From Candidatus Cloacimonadota bacterium (GTDB lineage Bacteria; Muiribacteriota; UBA6191), in NCBI GenBank assembly GCA_023954715.1, contig JAGSHD010000005.1:124001-188000 (forward strand): DNA of 64,000 nucleotides, written 5' to 3'. Below are positions 42,616 to 50,905 of the stretch, one piece after another; the first letter of the stretch is position 1; the number at the start of each line of letters is the position of its first letter. The position numbers and the translations under genes were made by a program. The notes below the pieces were generated by a model. That model saw nothing but the letters and a program-made list of their open reading frames with translations. It was not told the origin of the DNA and ran no database searches.

Positions 42616-43644
42616 ATGAAAAATTTATTAAGAGTAGTACTTGGAGTCTGTGTAATCAGTACTTGTACTTTTGCACTAGATGAAAGTGTTGAAAACATGA
42701 TAAGCAGAATTGTAGGAAAACCAAATCCTGCATTGCAAAATAGAATAGAAACAGGCTTAGAGATGGGTACGATTGAAGAGGGAGATGTAGAGCAAATTAT
42801 TACAGACTTTCAATCAAACTCGCAAGATGAAGGTGAAGTAGGAAGCACTTCAAAGTCAACAAAAAAAGATACTAAAACTGTTATAAGCATAGCTAGAGTA
42901 TCTGATTGTTTTGATACCTTATATGGAATGACGAATAATAAAAAGTTTGCCATGGTTGCAAAAAATTATAGAAAGTATTTTAAGGATAACGGAAAGCCAT
43001 TGACTAAAAGTGATGATGGAGAAGAGTTAGATTATTCGGATGTACCTTTTGCTGCTACAGATATCCCAACTATAATGATGGATTATTCAAAGTGTTTGTA
43101 TAGTGTTGCTAGTATTAAGGAGAAACTATCTAAACTTCCTAGTCAAAAGGCACAAGAACAAAATGAAAACCAAGAGGCTAATTCTGGAGAAGAAACAGGG
43201 GCTCAAGCAATTGTTGCCGGTGATGCGGCTGATAATGATGAGGAGTTAGATACTGATGAAAATGACTCAACTAACTTTAATGATGATGAAGAGGCAGTGG
43301 TTTCTGTCACTATTCAAAAAGATGTAGTAAACTTGTACAAGAAGAAAAAGTCTGAAATGGAAACTTCTAAATCACTAAAAATTAAGTCTTCTGAATTCAA
43401 AAAAGGCTTGAAGGTTTTACCAGAAAACTTTGAAGACTTACCAGAAAGTAGTGAGCTTTATCCAGAAGAAATGAAGGATATCGTTAAATCAGTTAAAAAA
43501 GAAGCTAATGACGGTTTGTCTCTTCTTGAGCAAGGGGTAGATAGCGCAAAAGACTTTTTAGCAACAATGTGGAGTTTTTCGGTTGAATATTTAACCACTG
43601 AAAACGAAGAAACAGAGACAACAGAAGAGTCACAAGAGGACTAA
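42616..43644 (+). CDS. secreted protein, second of a tandem paralog pair, with an extra C-terminal region
   Basis: The 342-residue protein repeats the architecture of its neighbour (signal peptide, FALDESV, ETGLEMGTIEE, a VSDCFDTL Cys, and MMDYSKCLYS with the second Cys). It then adds about 150 residues: an acidic D/E-rich linker (about 190-225) and a Lys/Glu-rich helical tail. The pair clearly arose by duplication, and this copy gained or kept a longer tail. GAGGAGA precedes the ATG. A strong terminator lies 8 bases after the stop. A role as an envelope or pilus-associated protein is suggested only by the neighbouring prepilin genes. Confidence 0.75.
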   Translation: MKNLLRVVLGVCVISTCTFALDESVENMISRIVGKPNPALQNRIETGLEMGTIEEGDVEQIITDFQSNSQDEGEVGSTSKSTKKDTKTVISIARVSDCFDTLYGMTNNKKFAMVAKNYRKYFKDNGKPLTKSDDGEELDYSDVPFAATDIPTIMMDYSKCLYSVASIKEKLSKLPSQKAQEQNENQEANSGEETGAQAIVAGDAADNDEELDTDENDSTNFNDDEEAVVSVTIQKDVVNLYKKKKSEMETSKSLKIKSSEFKKGLKVLPENFEDLPESSELYPEEMKDIVKSVKKEANDGLSLLEQGVDSAKDFLATMWSFSVEYLTTENEETETTEESQED

Positions 43645-43651
43645 AAATAAT

Positions 43652-43691
43652 AAAAGCAGAGAACAAAACTTAAATTTGTTTTCTGCTTTTA
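43652..43691 (+). terminator. long-stem terminator after the paralog pair
   Basis: AAAAGCAGAGAACAAA (43652-43667) pairs with TTTGTTTTCTGCTTTT over 16 bp, with one G-U pair and a short loop; the U-rich 3' arm acts as its own T run. It separates the paralog pair from the pilin-like operon, whose start is only about 20 bases further. Confidence 0.85.
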
Positions 43692-43711
43692 CATGATTTA
43701 GATTGATATTT

Positions 43712-45724
43712 ATGCCGTATAGTTTAGTGAACAAGTTGAAGCAAAAAGGAATAGCTCTACCACTAGCTATTGCTCTAGGAATGGTCGTAATCAGTATAGC
43801 TGTTTTACTTTTCCAAAGAGCACGTCAAAATGTTAATGTTTTCCAATATTATACAGGAAAGGAAAAGAGCTATTACTTATCTCAAGCAGGGCAAAATTAC
43901 GCTAAATTTTTAGTTAATAAAGCCATCAACGAGTTAAATGTAGATGATTCAACCATTAATGAAACCCCTGAGGTCGAAGCCTTTAAAGAGTGGATGAGAG
44001 TGCAGCTAAGTGAAGATGCTAAAGCAGAGCCTTATTTGGTAAACTTAGACTCTTTGGATGGCTTTTTAGATAAAAATGAAAAGCTTAATGTAGCAATCTA
44101 CGTAAGTGACTGGGGATATAGTGATATAAAATCACCGTATAGTTTATCAAAATTAAAAAATGATGAGTTTCAAGCTAAAGTAAAAGTACAAGTTAAGGCA
44201 GAGATTGAGAGTAAAGACAAGATAAGTGTTTCAGAAACTGTTTCTTATACTCATATAAAAAAATCCAATATAATTCCATCTATATTAGCTAAGTTTGTTT
44301 TGTATGTAAAATCACAAAATGGTACTAATTTTAATGAGATTAGAGACTCAGGCTCTTTTAATAAAGTGAGTCATACACCAATTATGATTTACTCAGGTCA
44401 AGAAAAAATTAGAAAAAGAAGTTCACCAAGACAAATTGCTAAGCAAATTGAAAAGGCGGGATGGATATATTTAGGACAAAATGATTGGGAAATTTACGCT
44501 TCGCAAATTGGTAATAATAAATCCTATCAAGATGCATATTTAGGTGGAATAAACTTTAAACCGATACCCGAAGATACAGTGTTGGATTTACCTGACGCAA
44601 AGTATATTTCGATGATTAAAGGGTTCTATGGAGAGTCCAAGATAGCTAAAGTGAATCAATCGGGTGCTTTGCCATATAATGTTTTGACTTTAGACGATCG
44701 ATACCCAAGTTTTTTTAGTTCAGATCTAAACCTATTTGGTAACAAACAAGAGCCCCACGTAACAATGATTTTTGGCTCGGTAAGCCGAAAGTTTATCCAA
44801 TTGAGTGGTGTGTTTGTAGCTAGTGTAGGAAAAATTCTCTACTTACCTTATCTACAAGAAGAAGATTTCGAAGCGGAGCAATGGCCCGTATCTAAAACTC
44901 CCCCAAAATCTCATTACTTTAGCAATACCTTTAAAAACCAATTAAAAGAAGAAGGTCACGAAGAACCTTACAAGGCATATAAAGCAATTATGTCGCAAAT
45001 AGTTTCAGAGCCTATCAATAGGGCAGTTTTATCTGGTTTAAGGGTGACAAAATCATATCCATTCAATTATAAAACCAATAATATTCCAAAGCTATCCAAT
45101 TTAATTAGTAAGAAGCAAAACTTATCCTACCATCAAGAAGCTAGTGAAAACTCAGCTTATACTATATTGAATGATGAAGGTCGTCCTATAGTAGACAATA
45201 TAAGGCTGCAGGATATAGACATAGATTTTTTAAAGTCCAAAGTATCAAAAGCTTTTAACACAGAAGCAACTTTATTAAAAAGCATCAATGTAAAAGAGGA
45301 TGATACAAATATTTCTGGTGTTTTATCTGTTGAGGGAGATTTAACTATCAGTCAAAAGTTAAAAATAAAAAAATATAATGGTGGAATCATAATAGTAGAT
45401 GGAAATATTAGGATTAAAAAAAATATAGAGTGCCTAGATGATGAACTCTTAACTTTAATATCATTAAATGGATCGATCAAATTAGACAATGGGGTTCAAG
45501 TAGATGCAGGTTTAGTAGCATTAAATGGATCCATTGATTTACCTATGCAGTTTGAAGTTTATGGACTTGTTGCAGGTGCTAGTTTAAATTTAACGAAGCC
45601 TAGTAACAGAGGCTATAATAGAGTCATTCGTTACAATAAGAGTTTTGATCCTAGCGATGTAACCAACTATAAAAAACAGTATCGCATATCTTATGAAGAA
45701 GACTGGAGTCATTATGTACGCTAA
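43712..45724 (+). CDS. PilX-like minor pilin/anchor protein with a beta-rich C-terminal tail
   Basis: The 670-residue protein begins with a short basic leader, then KGIALPLAIALGMVVISIAVL as a single hydrophobic helix, and YYLSQAGQNYAKFL after it. This resembles the N-terminus of PilX/GspK-type minor pilins, although the usual GFTLxE cleavage motif is not exact (G-IALPL). The long periplasmic part has no known domain. The last 130 residues (SVEGDLTISQKLKI, GGIIIVDGNIRIKKN, LISLNGSIKLDNGVQV) look like stacked beta-strands of a bactofilin- or beta-helix-like fold. ATG 43712 is chosen over TTG 43703; GTG 43727 is also possible, and none has a good ribosome binding site. It overlaps the next gene by 11 bases. 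Confidence 0.65.
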   Translation: MPYSLVNKLKQKGIALPLAIALGMVVISIAVLLFQRARQNVNVFQYYTGKEKSYYLSQAGQNYAKFLVNKAINELNVDDSTINETPEVEAFKEWMRVQLSEDAKAEPYLVNLDSLDGFLDKNEKLNVAIYVSDWGYSDIKSPYSLSKLKNDEFQAKVKVQVKAEIESKDKISVSETVSYTHIKKSNIIPSILAKFVLYVKSQNGTNFNEIRDSGSFNKVSHTPIMIYSGQEKIRKRSSPRQIAKQIEKAGWIYLGQNDWEIYASQIGNNKSYQDAYLGGINFKPIPEDTVLDLPDAKYISMIKGFYGESKIAKVNQSGALPYNVLTLDDRYPSFFSSDLNLFGNKQEPHVTMIFGSVSRKFIQLSGVFVASVGKILYLPYLQEEDFEAEQWPVSKTPPKSHYFSNTFKNQLKEEGHEEPYKAYKAIMSQIVSEPINRAVLSGLRVTKSYPFNYKTNNIPKLSNLISKKQNLSYHQEASENSAYTILNDEGRPIVDNIRLQDIDIDFLKSKVSKAFNTEATLLKSINVKEDDTNISGVLSVEGDLTISQKLKIKKYNGGIIIVDGNIRIKKNIECLDDELLTLISLNGSIKLDNGVQVDAGLVALNGSIDLPMQFEVYGLVAGASLNLTKPSNRGYNRVIRYNKSFDPSDVTNYKKQYRISYEEDWSHYVR

Positions 45725-46409
45725 ATTATTTACATTGATCCTTTTACAATCTATAACTTGGGCAAATCCAATTGGTTTTTCCTTTGGAAAGATCAACGAA
45801 AGTCCAAGACAAAATATTAATCAATCTTTATCACAAGTAAGCTCATCTTGGAGAGTAGAACAGGTGAATGAAAGAGAGGTTCAGTCTAGTACACCGGAGA
45901 TACATCCAAACTTCATTGAGGCTACAGAAGAAAGTCAAAGACCCGAATCTGAACCTGAGGTAGAAGAGCAGACTCAAGATGTGATCCTAGATGATAGTCA
46001 ACTTGGTGGTGTATCCCTACATGAGATGTTTGTAGCTAGTCCAAGTTATGTGGCTAACATATTTGATATAGCACAGCAAAACAATTATGAACTAGATGAA
46101 AGTCTCTACACCTCAACACCAGCAAGTAGCTTAAGTAATGATTCGGACTTAGAAGCAGATGAAACTGAAACCGAAGCGGACGGTGAAGATGAAGATGCAT
46201 ATCAATCAGTTGACAATACCAAGTCAAAGACAACGACTATTGTCAAAGATCCATCAAAGAAGCCACCTAAAAAGAAAGTAACATTACCTAATGATAACGA
46301 AACCACTTTGAAGAAAGAAAATACTTTGAAAAAGTCTAAAAATCCGTCAGAATCTGATGAAAAGAAAAAAGAAAAGAAGATAAATGATGAAAGCAAAGAG
46401 TCTGAGTGA
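45714..46409 (+). CDS. secreted acidic low-complexity protein in the pilin-like operon
   Basis: The 231-residue protein starts at ATG 45714 after TGGAG; an upstream in-frame ATG (45693) would give a less regular signal peptide. The signal peptide (YAKLFTLILLQSITWA) is followed by a Ser/Gln/Glu-rich region, a short ordered part (LGGVSLHEMFVASPSYVANI), and a tail of acidic then strongly basic Lys-rich repeats. No family is recognised, and disorder is expected in the tail. It overlaps its upstream neighbour by 11 bases and its downstream neighbour by 4, and is therefore part of the same operon. Confidence 0.6.
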   Translation: MYAKLFTLILLQSITWANPIGFSFGKINESPRQNINQSLSQVSSSWRVEQVNEREVQSSTPEIHPNFIEATEESQRPESEPEVEEQTQDVILDDSQLGGVSLHEMFVASPSYVANIFDIAQQNNYELDESLYTSTPASSLSNDSDLEADETETEADGEDEDAYQSVDNTKSKTTTIVKDPSKKPPKKKVTLPNDNETTLKKENTLKKSKNPSESDEKKKEKKINDESKESE

Positions 46410-46852
46410 TTTGTAAAAGAAACCATAAAATAAACAGAAACAAAAAAGGACTTAGTTTAATCGAAATAGTGATTGCTATGATCATTATTGCACTAATGAT
46501 TAGTCCAATTTACAATTTATTTTTCATTGGTACAAGATTAAATCAAGAAGGAAAAAACTTATATTTTGTGAATATGCTATGTAGCAATTATCTAAATGCT
46601 ATTAGCAATTATGATCGCTCTAAATTGGTTGAAATAGAAGACATGGAAGATAAGGAGATTTTAGGGCACCTAACATTAGAAAACTTGAAAATTGATCCTT
46701 GTTTTGATGGTTTTGTAAGAAGAGTAAATGTTCGTCAAATTGGTGATACACAAATGTATGCTATAGAAGTTAGAGTATTGTGGAAAGATAAAACAAAATC
46801 TAAAGAAAGAAGCTATAGCTTAAAAACACTGGTAGAAAAACATGTTGTATAA
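46406..46852 (+). CDS. type IV prepilin-like protein (PilV/GspI-like)
   Basis: The 148-residue protein has a class III leader: a basic stretch then KKGLSLIEIVIAMIIIALMI. The processing site would be after Gly, with Glu at position 5 of the mature protein, followed by a hydrophobic helix and a small globular domain. The pattern fits minor pilins or pseudopilins of the PilV/GspI type. The GTG at 46406 overlaps the previous stop and is needed for the leader, because the next in-frame ATG lies inside the helix. It overlaps the following prepilin gene by 11 bases. The prepilin peptidase and assembly ATPase are not in this window. Confidence 0.82.
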   Translation: MICKRNHKINRNKKGLSLIEIVIAMIIIALMISPIYNLFFIGTRLNQEGKNLYFVNMLCSNYLNAISNYDRSKLVEIEDMEDKEILGHLTLENLKIDPCFDGFVRRVNVRQIGDTQMYAIEVRVLWKDKTKSKERSYSLKTLVEKHVV

Positions 46853-47336
46853 AATGTTAAAAAAACAAAGAGGATTTACCATTGTAGAAATTGTGGTATC
46901 TATATCGATTTTTGTTTTGATTTTAACTGTAGGACTTAATACTTTTTACTCTGCTCGTCATCGTGAAAAAAACTCTGAGAAAGGTCTAGAATACTATTTA
47001 CTAGCAAGTAAACTAAATTATTTTTTAAAAAACGACCTGAGGGCTATTTATCGTTCAAAAGTAGGAAAAGTGCGTGGAGAAGATAGGTATAGTTTGTATA
47101 TATCTTATGAGACCAAATCGGGGAAAATTCAAAGAAAACCAATTACTTACAAGTTTGATAGCAGCGCAAAAAAAGTAGAACGCATTGATGATCTTACTGG
47201 TAAAACTATGGTTTTCAACTTTTCAGAAACTTTAGAGAAAGAGGAAGAATTTAAATTTGCAATTTTTGCTAAAGAAATAGAAAGTGAATATGAAGCGATG
47301 CATGAGTTCGCCCATTTGGCCAAAATCACTTGGTGA
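46842..47336 (+). CDS. type IV prepilin-like protein (PilW/GspJ-like)
   Basis: The 164-residue protein has KKQRGFTIVEIVVSISIFVLIL, with cleavage expected after Gly and Glu at mature position 5, then about 130 residues of globular domain including a GspJ-like LRAIYRS. It is the last member of the four-gene overlapping set. Together with its neighbours it would supply the minor-pilin tip complex of a pilus or type II-like pseudopilus. The short intergenic region after it (47337-47386) may hold a weak hairpin. Confidence 0.82.
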   Translation: MLYKMLKKQRGFTIVEIVVSISIFVLILTVGLNTFYSARHREKNSEKGLEYYLLASKLNYFLKNDLRAIYRSKVGKVRGEDRYSLYISYETKSGKIQRKPITYKFDSSAKKVERIDDLTGKTMVFNFSETLEKEEEFKFAIFAKEIESEYEAMHEFAHLAKITW

Positions 47337-47386
47337 TTATGAAGGCTCTTATATGAATAGGTTCAGCCTTTGTATACTCTTTTAGT

Positions 47387-47950
47387 ATGAATGATAATTA
47401 TAAATTGATACAAATATTGTTACAGTCTCCATTGTTTCAAAAGTTATTTGATCGATGGACTCAACTACCTGTAGCAAATTGCTATATAGCAGGAGGGGTG
47501 GTTACTCAGACTGTATGGAATCATTTAAGCTCTCGTTCGTTTGATTATGGGATCAATGATGTAGATATTATTTATTATGACAAATCATTAAGCACTGATC
47601 AAGAAGTTGGCTACCAAGATACATTTTCAGAAATTTATAAGGATTTAGCTTTTCAAATAGATTTACAAAATGAGGCTTCAGTCCATACATGGTATGAGCA
47701 AAAGTTTGGTTACAACATTGCCTCATATTGTACAGTTGATGAAGCTATACAAACGTGGCTCCCAGCTTTTTCAGTGGCTATACAAAGGTCTAAAAGTAGC
47801 TATGTAGTGAAAGCTCCTTTTGGCTTATCCGATATGTTCTCGATGATTGTTCGTCCTAACAAAATTCAGATAAATGAAAAGATTTATAGTAAAATGGTGA
47901 GCCGGATCAAGAAGGATTGGCCTGAAGTAAAAATAGTGAGTTGGAGTTAA
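47387..47950 (+). CDS. nucleotidyltransferase-family protein (NTP_transf_6-like)
   Basis: The 187-residue protein matches the NTP_transf_6 (DUF925) family: YIAGGVVTQTVWNHLSSRSF, INDVDIIYYDKS with the two Asp that would bind metal, and a later IDLQNEASVHTWYEQKFG and YCTVDEAIQTWLP. Members have the polymerase-beta-like minimal nucleotidyltransferase fold, but their substrate is not established. No ribosome binding site is clear before the ATG. The TTGGAG near its stop serves the next gene, so the two are likely co-expressed. Confidence 0.8.
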   Translation: MNDNYKLIQILLQSPLFQKLFDRWTQLPVANCYIAGGVVTQTVWNHLSSRSFDYGINDVDIIYYDKSLSTDQEVGYQDTFSEIYKDLAFQIDLQNEASVHTWYEQKFGYNIASYCTVDEAIQTWLPAFSVAIQRSKSSYVVKAPFGLSDMFSMIVRPNKIQINEKIYSKMVSRIKKDWPEVKIVSWS

Positions 47951-47953
47951 ATT

Positions 47954-48880
47954 ATGAAAAGTACAAAACTGACCGATCTTTTGGGAATAAAGTATCCTAT
48001 CATTCAAGGAGGAATGGTTTGGGTATCGGGACATAAACTAGCTTCAGCGGTCTCTAATGAAGGTGGGCTAGGCGTACTTGGGGCTGGCTCCATGAAACCT
48101 GATCTTTTGAGGCATCATATAAAAAAATGTAAAAATACGACTTCCAAACCATTTGCTGTGAATATTCCTATTTTTAGTGCTTATAGTGAAGAGCAAGTTA
48201 AAGTAATTATAGAAGAGAAAGTCCCCATTGTAATTACTTCTGCCGGAAGTCCAAAAAAATATACCCAACTTTTTAAAGAGGTCGGAATTATAGTAGGGCA
48301 CGTTGTTCCTAGTGTCGCTTTAGGTCAAAAATGTGAACAAGCTGGAGTAGACTTTGTAGTAGTGGAAGGATTTGAGGCAGGAGGTCATAATGGTCGTGAT
48401 GAAACCACAACAATGTGTTTAGTACCTCAAATGGCTCAAGCAATAAAGATTCCTTTTGCAGCGGCAGGTGGGATAGGCCACGGCTCACAAATATTGGCAT
48501 GTTTAGCCATGGGTGCAGATGGTGTACAAATAGGGACTAAATTTGCTTGCTCACTCGAAAGCTCTGCTCATATTAACTATAAAAACGAGATCATTAAAGC
48601 AACTGAGTCTCATACAGCCTTAGTTTTAAAAGATCTTATGCCAGTAAGAATCGCTAAGACTCAGTTTTATAATGATATTTTAGAGGCTGAAAAGTCTGGT
48701 AAAGACTTACAAGAAGTCCTAGGAAAGGGCAGAGCAAAACTTGGGATTTTTGAAGGGGACCTAGATCAAGGAGAGCTTGAATTTGGCCAAATTAGCGGAT
48801 TACTAAAGAATTGTTTATCTGTTTCATCTATATTTGATCAATTTATAAAAGAGTACAATCAAGCTAAAGAAGACCTTTAG
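47954..48880 (+). CDS. FabK/nitronate-monooxygenase-like FMN flavoprotein
   Basis: The 308-residue TIM-barrel flavoprotein opens with LLGIKYPIIQGGMVWVSGHK, has EGFEAGGHNGRDETTTMCLVPQM and the FMN phosphate loop FAAAGGIGHGSQILACLAMGADGVQIGTKF. These are shared by FabK enoyl-ACP reductases and class I nitronate monooxygenases. The EAGGH motif with TTMxLVPQ is closer to FabK, which would complete fatty-acid elongation together with the FabF seen in this window, but the choice is not secure. No FabI homologue is visible in the window. TTGGAG precedes the ATG. Confidence 0.75.
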   Translation: MKSTKLTDLLGIKYPIIQGGMVWVSGHKLASAVSNEGGLGVLGAGSMKPDLLRHHIKKCKNTTSKPFAVNIPIFSAYSEEQVKVIIEEKVPIVITSAGSPKKYTQLFKEVGIIVGHVVPSVALGQKCEQAGVDFVVVEGFEAGGHNGRDETTTMCLVPQMAQAIKIPFAAAGGIGHGSQILACLAMGADGVQIGTKFACSLESSAHINYKNEIIKATESHTALVLKDLMPVRIAKTQFYNDILEAEKSGKDLQEVLGKGRAKLGIFEGDLDQGELEFGQISGLLKNCLSVSSIFDQFIKEYNQAKEDL

Positions 48881-48902
48881 ATTGATTGTAAATGTTTATT
48901 TT
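48855..48902. terminator. bidirectional terminator overlapping the FabK-like stop
   Basis: ACAATCAAGCTAAAG (48855-48869) pairs with CTTTAGATTGATTGT (48875-48889), 14 of 15 positions, around a 5-base loop. Plus-strand readout runs into AAATGTTTATTTTTT. The stem includes the last codons and stop of the FabK-like gene and faces the convergent minus-strand operon. Confidence 0.6.
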
Positions 48903-49174
48903 TTAGATAAATATTGTGGAGGTACTTGATCGATAAACCATACCCCACCTTTTTGAATAAAAAACTTAAAACCATCTTTAGCCATGGTTTTACTATCAAT
49001 ACTGAAAACAACTGGTTTACCTGTTTTTTTTGCAGATCGAATACAGGGGTCCTTTTCTTGGTTTAAGACTACAAAATCACCTTTTATAGGCTTTAGACCA
49101 GTTTCAAGAAGACTTGTAGCCTCTCTTGTGTTAGAACCAAAATATAAAACTTTAGGTGGGTTAATGCTTTTCAT
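48896..49174 (-). CDS. KptA/Tpt1-like short protein, likely catalytically altered
   Basis: The 92-residue protein resembles the ADP-ribosyltransferase-type C-terminal lobe of RNA 2'-phosphotransferase (KptA, about 180 residues). It has LYFGSNTREATSLLETGLKP where KptA has LYHGT...GI.P, a KTGKPVVFSIDSKTMAKDGF segment where KptA has RHGKPVV, and GGVWFIDQVPPQYL for NGVWLT..VPP.YI. It lacks the whole N-terminal lobe. The His of LYHGT is Phe, and the Arg of the RHG motif is replaced by Lys/Thr. Two-step phosphate removal from RNA is therefore doubtful. GAGGA, inside the end of the peroxiredoxin gene, precedes its ATG, so the two are coupled. Confidence 0.55.
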   Translation of the reverse strand: MKSINPPKVLYFGSNTREATSLLETGLKPIKGDFVVLNQEKDPCIRSAKKTGKPVVFSIDSKTMAKDGFKFFIQKGGVWFIDQVPPQYLSKK

Positions 49175-49176
49175 TC

Positions 49177-49647
49177 TTAGTCCTCAATAAGATTTCGTAA
49201 GTCATTGAGTACATTTTGTGCATGTTCTTTTACTCTTACTTTAGGATAGGCTTTGATAACTTTTGCATCTTTATCGATAATAAATGTAGATCGTACGATC
49301 CCCATATACTCCTTACCCATAAATTTCTTCAATTGCCAATTGCCAAACTCTTCTAAGCTTTTTAAGCTTTCATCACTAACTAATGGAAAAGGTATTTCGT
49401 GTTTAGCCATAAATTTATCATGGAGTTTCATTGGGTTGTTATTCCAACCAATAATTTCACAATCTAAAGCTCTAAACTGATCATACAAGCCAATAAAGTC
49501 TTTTGTTTCATTGGTGCATCCAGGAGTGTTATCTTTTGGATAAAAATAGATAACATGGTATTTACCTAATAGGTCTTTTTTAGAGAGTGTTTCTACAATA
49601 GTTGCTGGCAACTCAAACTCTGGCACTATATCGTTAACATCTAACAT
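49177..49647 (-). CDS. bcp: thiol peroxidase of the BCP/PrxQ family
   Basis: BCP reduces hydroperoxides in the cytoplasm using thioredoxin. The 156-residue protein has the peroxidatic Cys44 in YFYPKDNTPGCTNE, the conserved PxxxTPGCT motif, and a later GIVRSTFIIDKD. The usual resolving Cys five residues on is Lys here; Cys63 (LDCEIIGW) could serve instead, or the enzyme works as a 1-Cys type. AAGGA precedes the ATG. It lies between the M23 gene and the KptA-like gene in a three-gene minus-strand operon. Confidence 0.9.
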   Translation of the reverse strand: MLDVNDIVPEFELPATIVETLSKKDLLGKYHVIYFYPKDNTPGCTNETKDFIGLYDQFRALDCEIIGWNNNPMKLHDKFMAKHEIPFPLVSDESLKSLEEFGNWQLKKFMGKEYMGIVRSTFIIDKDAKVIKAYPKVRVKEHAQNVLNDLRNLIED

Positions 49648-49659
49648 GGCTTTTCCTTT

Positions 49660-50676
49660 TTAAAATATGTCATTTCGTTTATAAAATTTTAATTTACCTT
49701 CTTTATCTTTAAAGAACATGGGTAATGGAGTACTCTCTTTATCAAAAGGATCTTGTTTAGTCATTAATTGGATATGGAGGTGAGGTTGTGAAGTGTTGCC
49801 TGTGTTTCCACATTGAGCTAATGCTTGTCCTACTTTTACTTTATCTCCAACCTTTACTAACAGAGAGCCTTTTTTAAGATGTCCTAAACCTAAGAAAACA
49901 TTGTCTTTGAGTTTCAAAACGATATGGTTCCCAAAGGCGTTTTTACGGTCTGTTTCACCAATTTGTAAATCATCATAATCATTAGAAATTTGAACGACCT
50001 CTCCATCATGAGGAGCTATAATCTCTGCTCCATAAGATACGTAGCCATCTAAGGATGGTTTCTTTGCTTTTTTAATTAGAGCATCTTCTTCTTTGATCAA
50101 ATCAAGAGCATACTTTTGAGACAAAAAGAAGAAATGATGATTGATCATAGGGGAGTTACCGCCGTTAAAGACCAACCATTTGTCCTTAAAAGGGCTATTT
50201 AATATGATTCCGGAGGAATTAGAAACAGGGTAAAACATGAGGATGATCTGAGAAAGTACAACAACCACCACAACACATTTATGTAAAATAATCGATGGGT
50301 CTACTTTGTTGGGTAAGATCCAATCAGAAAAAAGTAGGCAGATGACCATACCTACAGTTGTGATTAGATTAGTGTTGTAGTCTCCTGCACTGAATTGTGC
50401 TGGAACCATTCCTAGATAAACACATATACCAAGTACAATGTGACAGATGGTTCCGCTGATAGCTCTACGATAATGAATATTTGTGTATGCTTCATTACTA
50501 GGGTTAATTAGCTTTTCTTTACTTAGTGTATATGCTCTAAACCCTCCCGAAACCAAAACGGCCACCATAAGATAAACCAGAGCAAAGTTCATTGTTGCTC
50601 CAAGTAAACTAGATAAGAGTAATAATAGAACTACAAAAATCTGTAGTAGAATGGATAAAAAGCCTAAAATTGTCAT
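49660..50676 (-). CDS. membrane-anchored M23-family (LytM-like) protein
   Basis: The 338-residue protein has four to five hydrophobic segments in its first 160 residues. A C-terminal M23 domain follows from about 200, with SQKYALDLIKE, IIAPHDGEVVQIS, NHIVLKL, GHLKKGSLLVKVGDKVKVGQ and the zinc motif SQPHLHIQLM. The Asp of YALD and the His of HLH are present, but the first zinc His of HxxxD is replaced by Lys, a pattern seen in part of this family. Endopeptidase activity on peptidoglycan is therefore uncertain. A polytopic N-terminus is unusual for an M23 protein. AAGG before ATG 50676 is weak. Confidence 0.75.
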   Translation of the reverse strand: MTILGFLSILLQIFVVLLLLLSSLLGATMNFALVYLMVAVLVSGGFRAYTLSKEKLINPSNEAYTNIHYRRAISGTICHIVLGICVYLGMVPAQFSAGDYNTNLITTVGMVICLLFSDWILPNKVDPSIILHKCVVVVVVLSQIILMFYPVSNSSGIILNSPFKDKWLVFNGGNSPMINHHFFFLSQKYALDLIKEEDALIKKAKKPSLDGYVSYGAEIIAPHDGEVVQISNDYDDLQIGETDRKNAFGNHIVLKLKDNVFLGLGHLKKGSLLVKVGDKVKVGQALAQCGNTGNTSQPHLHIQLMTKQDPFDKESTPLPMFFKDKEGKLKFYKRNDIF

Positions 50677-50905
50677 TGGGTAAACCTTGTTTTATTGTAT
50701 TTTATAGGATGGTCTCACACTTTATGGCTTCTATAAAGTAGTTGGTCCAAAAGTTAAGTAAATGTAATCTAGACATTGTTTTTTTATGAGTCAAAAAAGA
50801 CAAAACAAAAGATCTTAAGTATAATGTACCATCAATTAGACTTTAGTCTATTTAACTTTATATCATCACCTCATTTACATATACCTATTTTTAAAGAGTC
50901 TTTCT

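Noticed and set aside
46202..46426. Phe/Ser-rich frame antisense to the low-complexity secreted protein
   Set aside because: It is the reverse complement of Lys/Glu-rich codons and has no independent signal.
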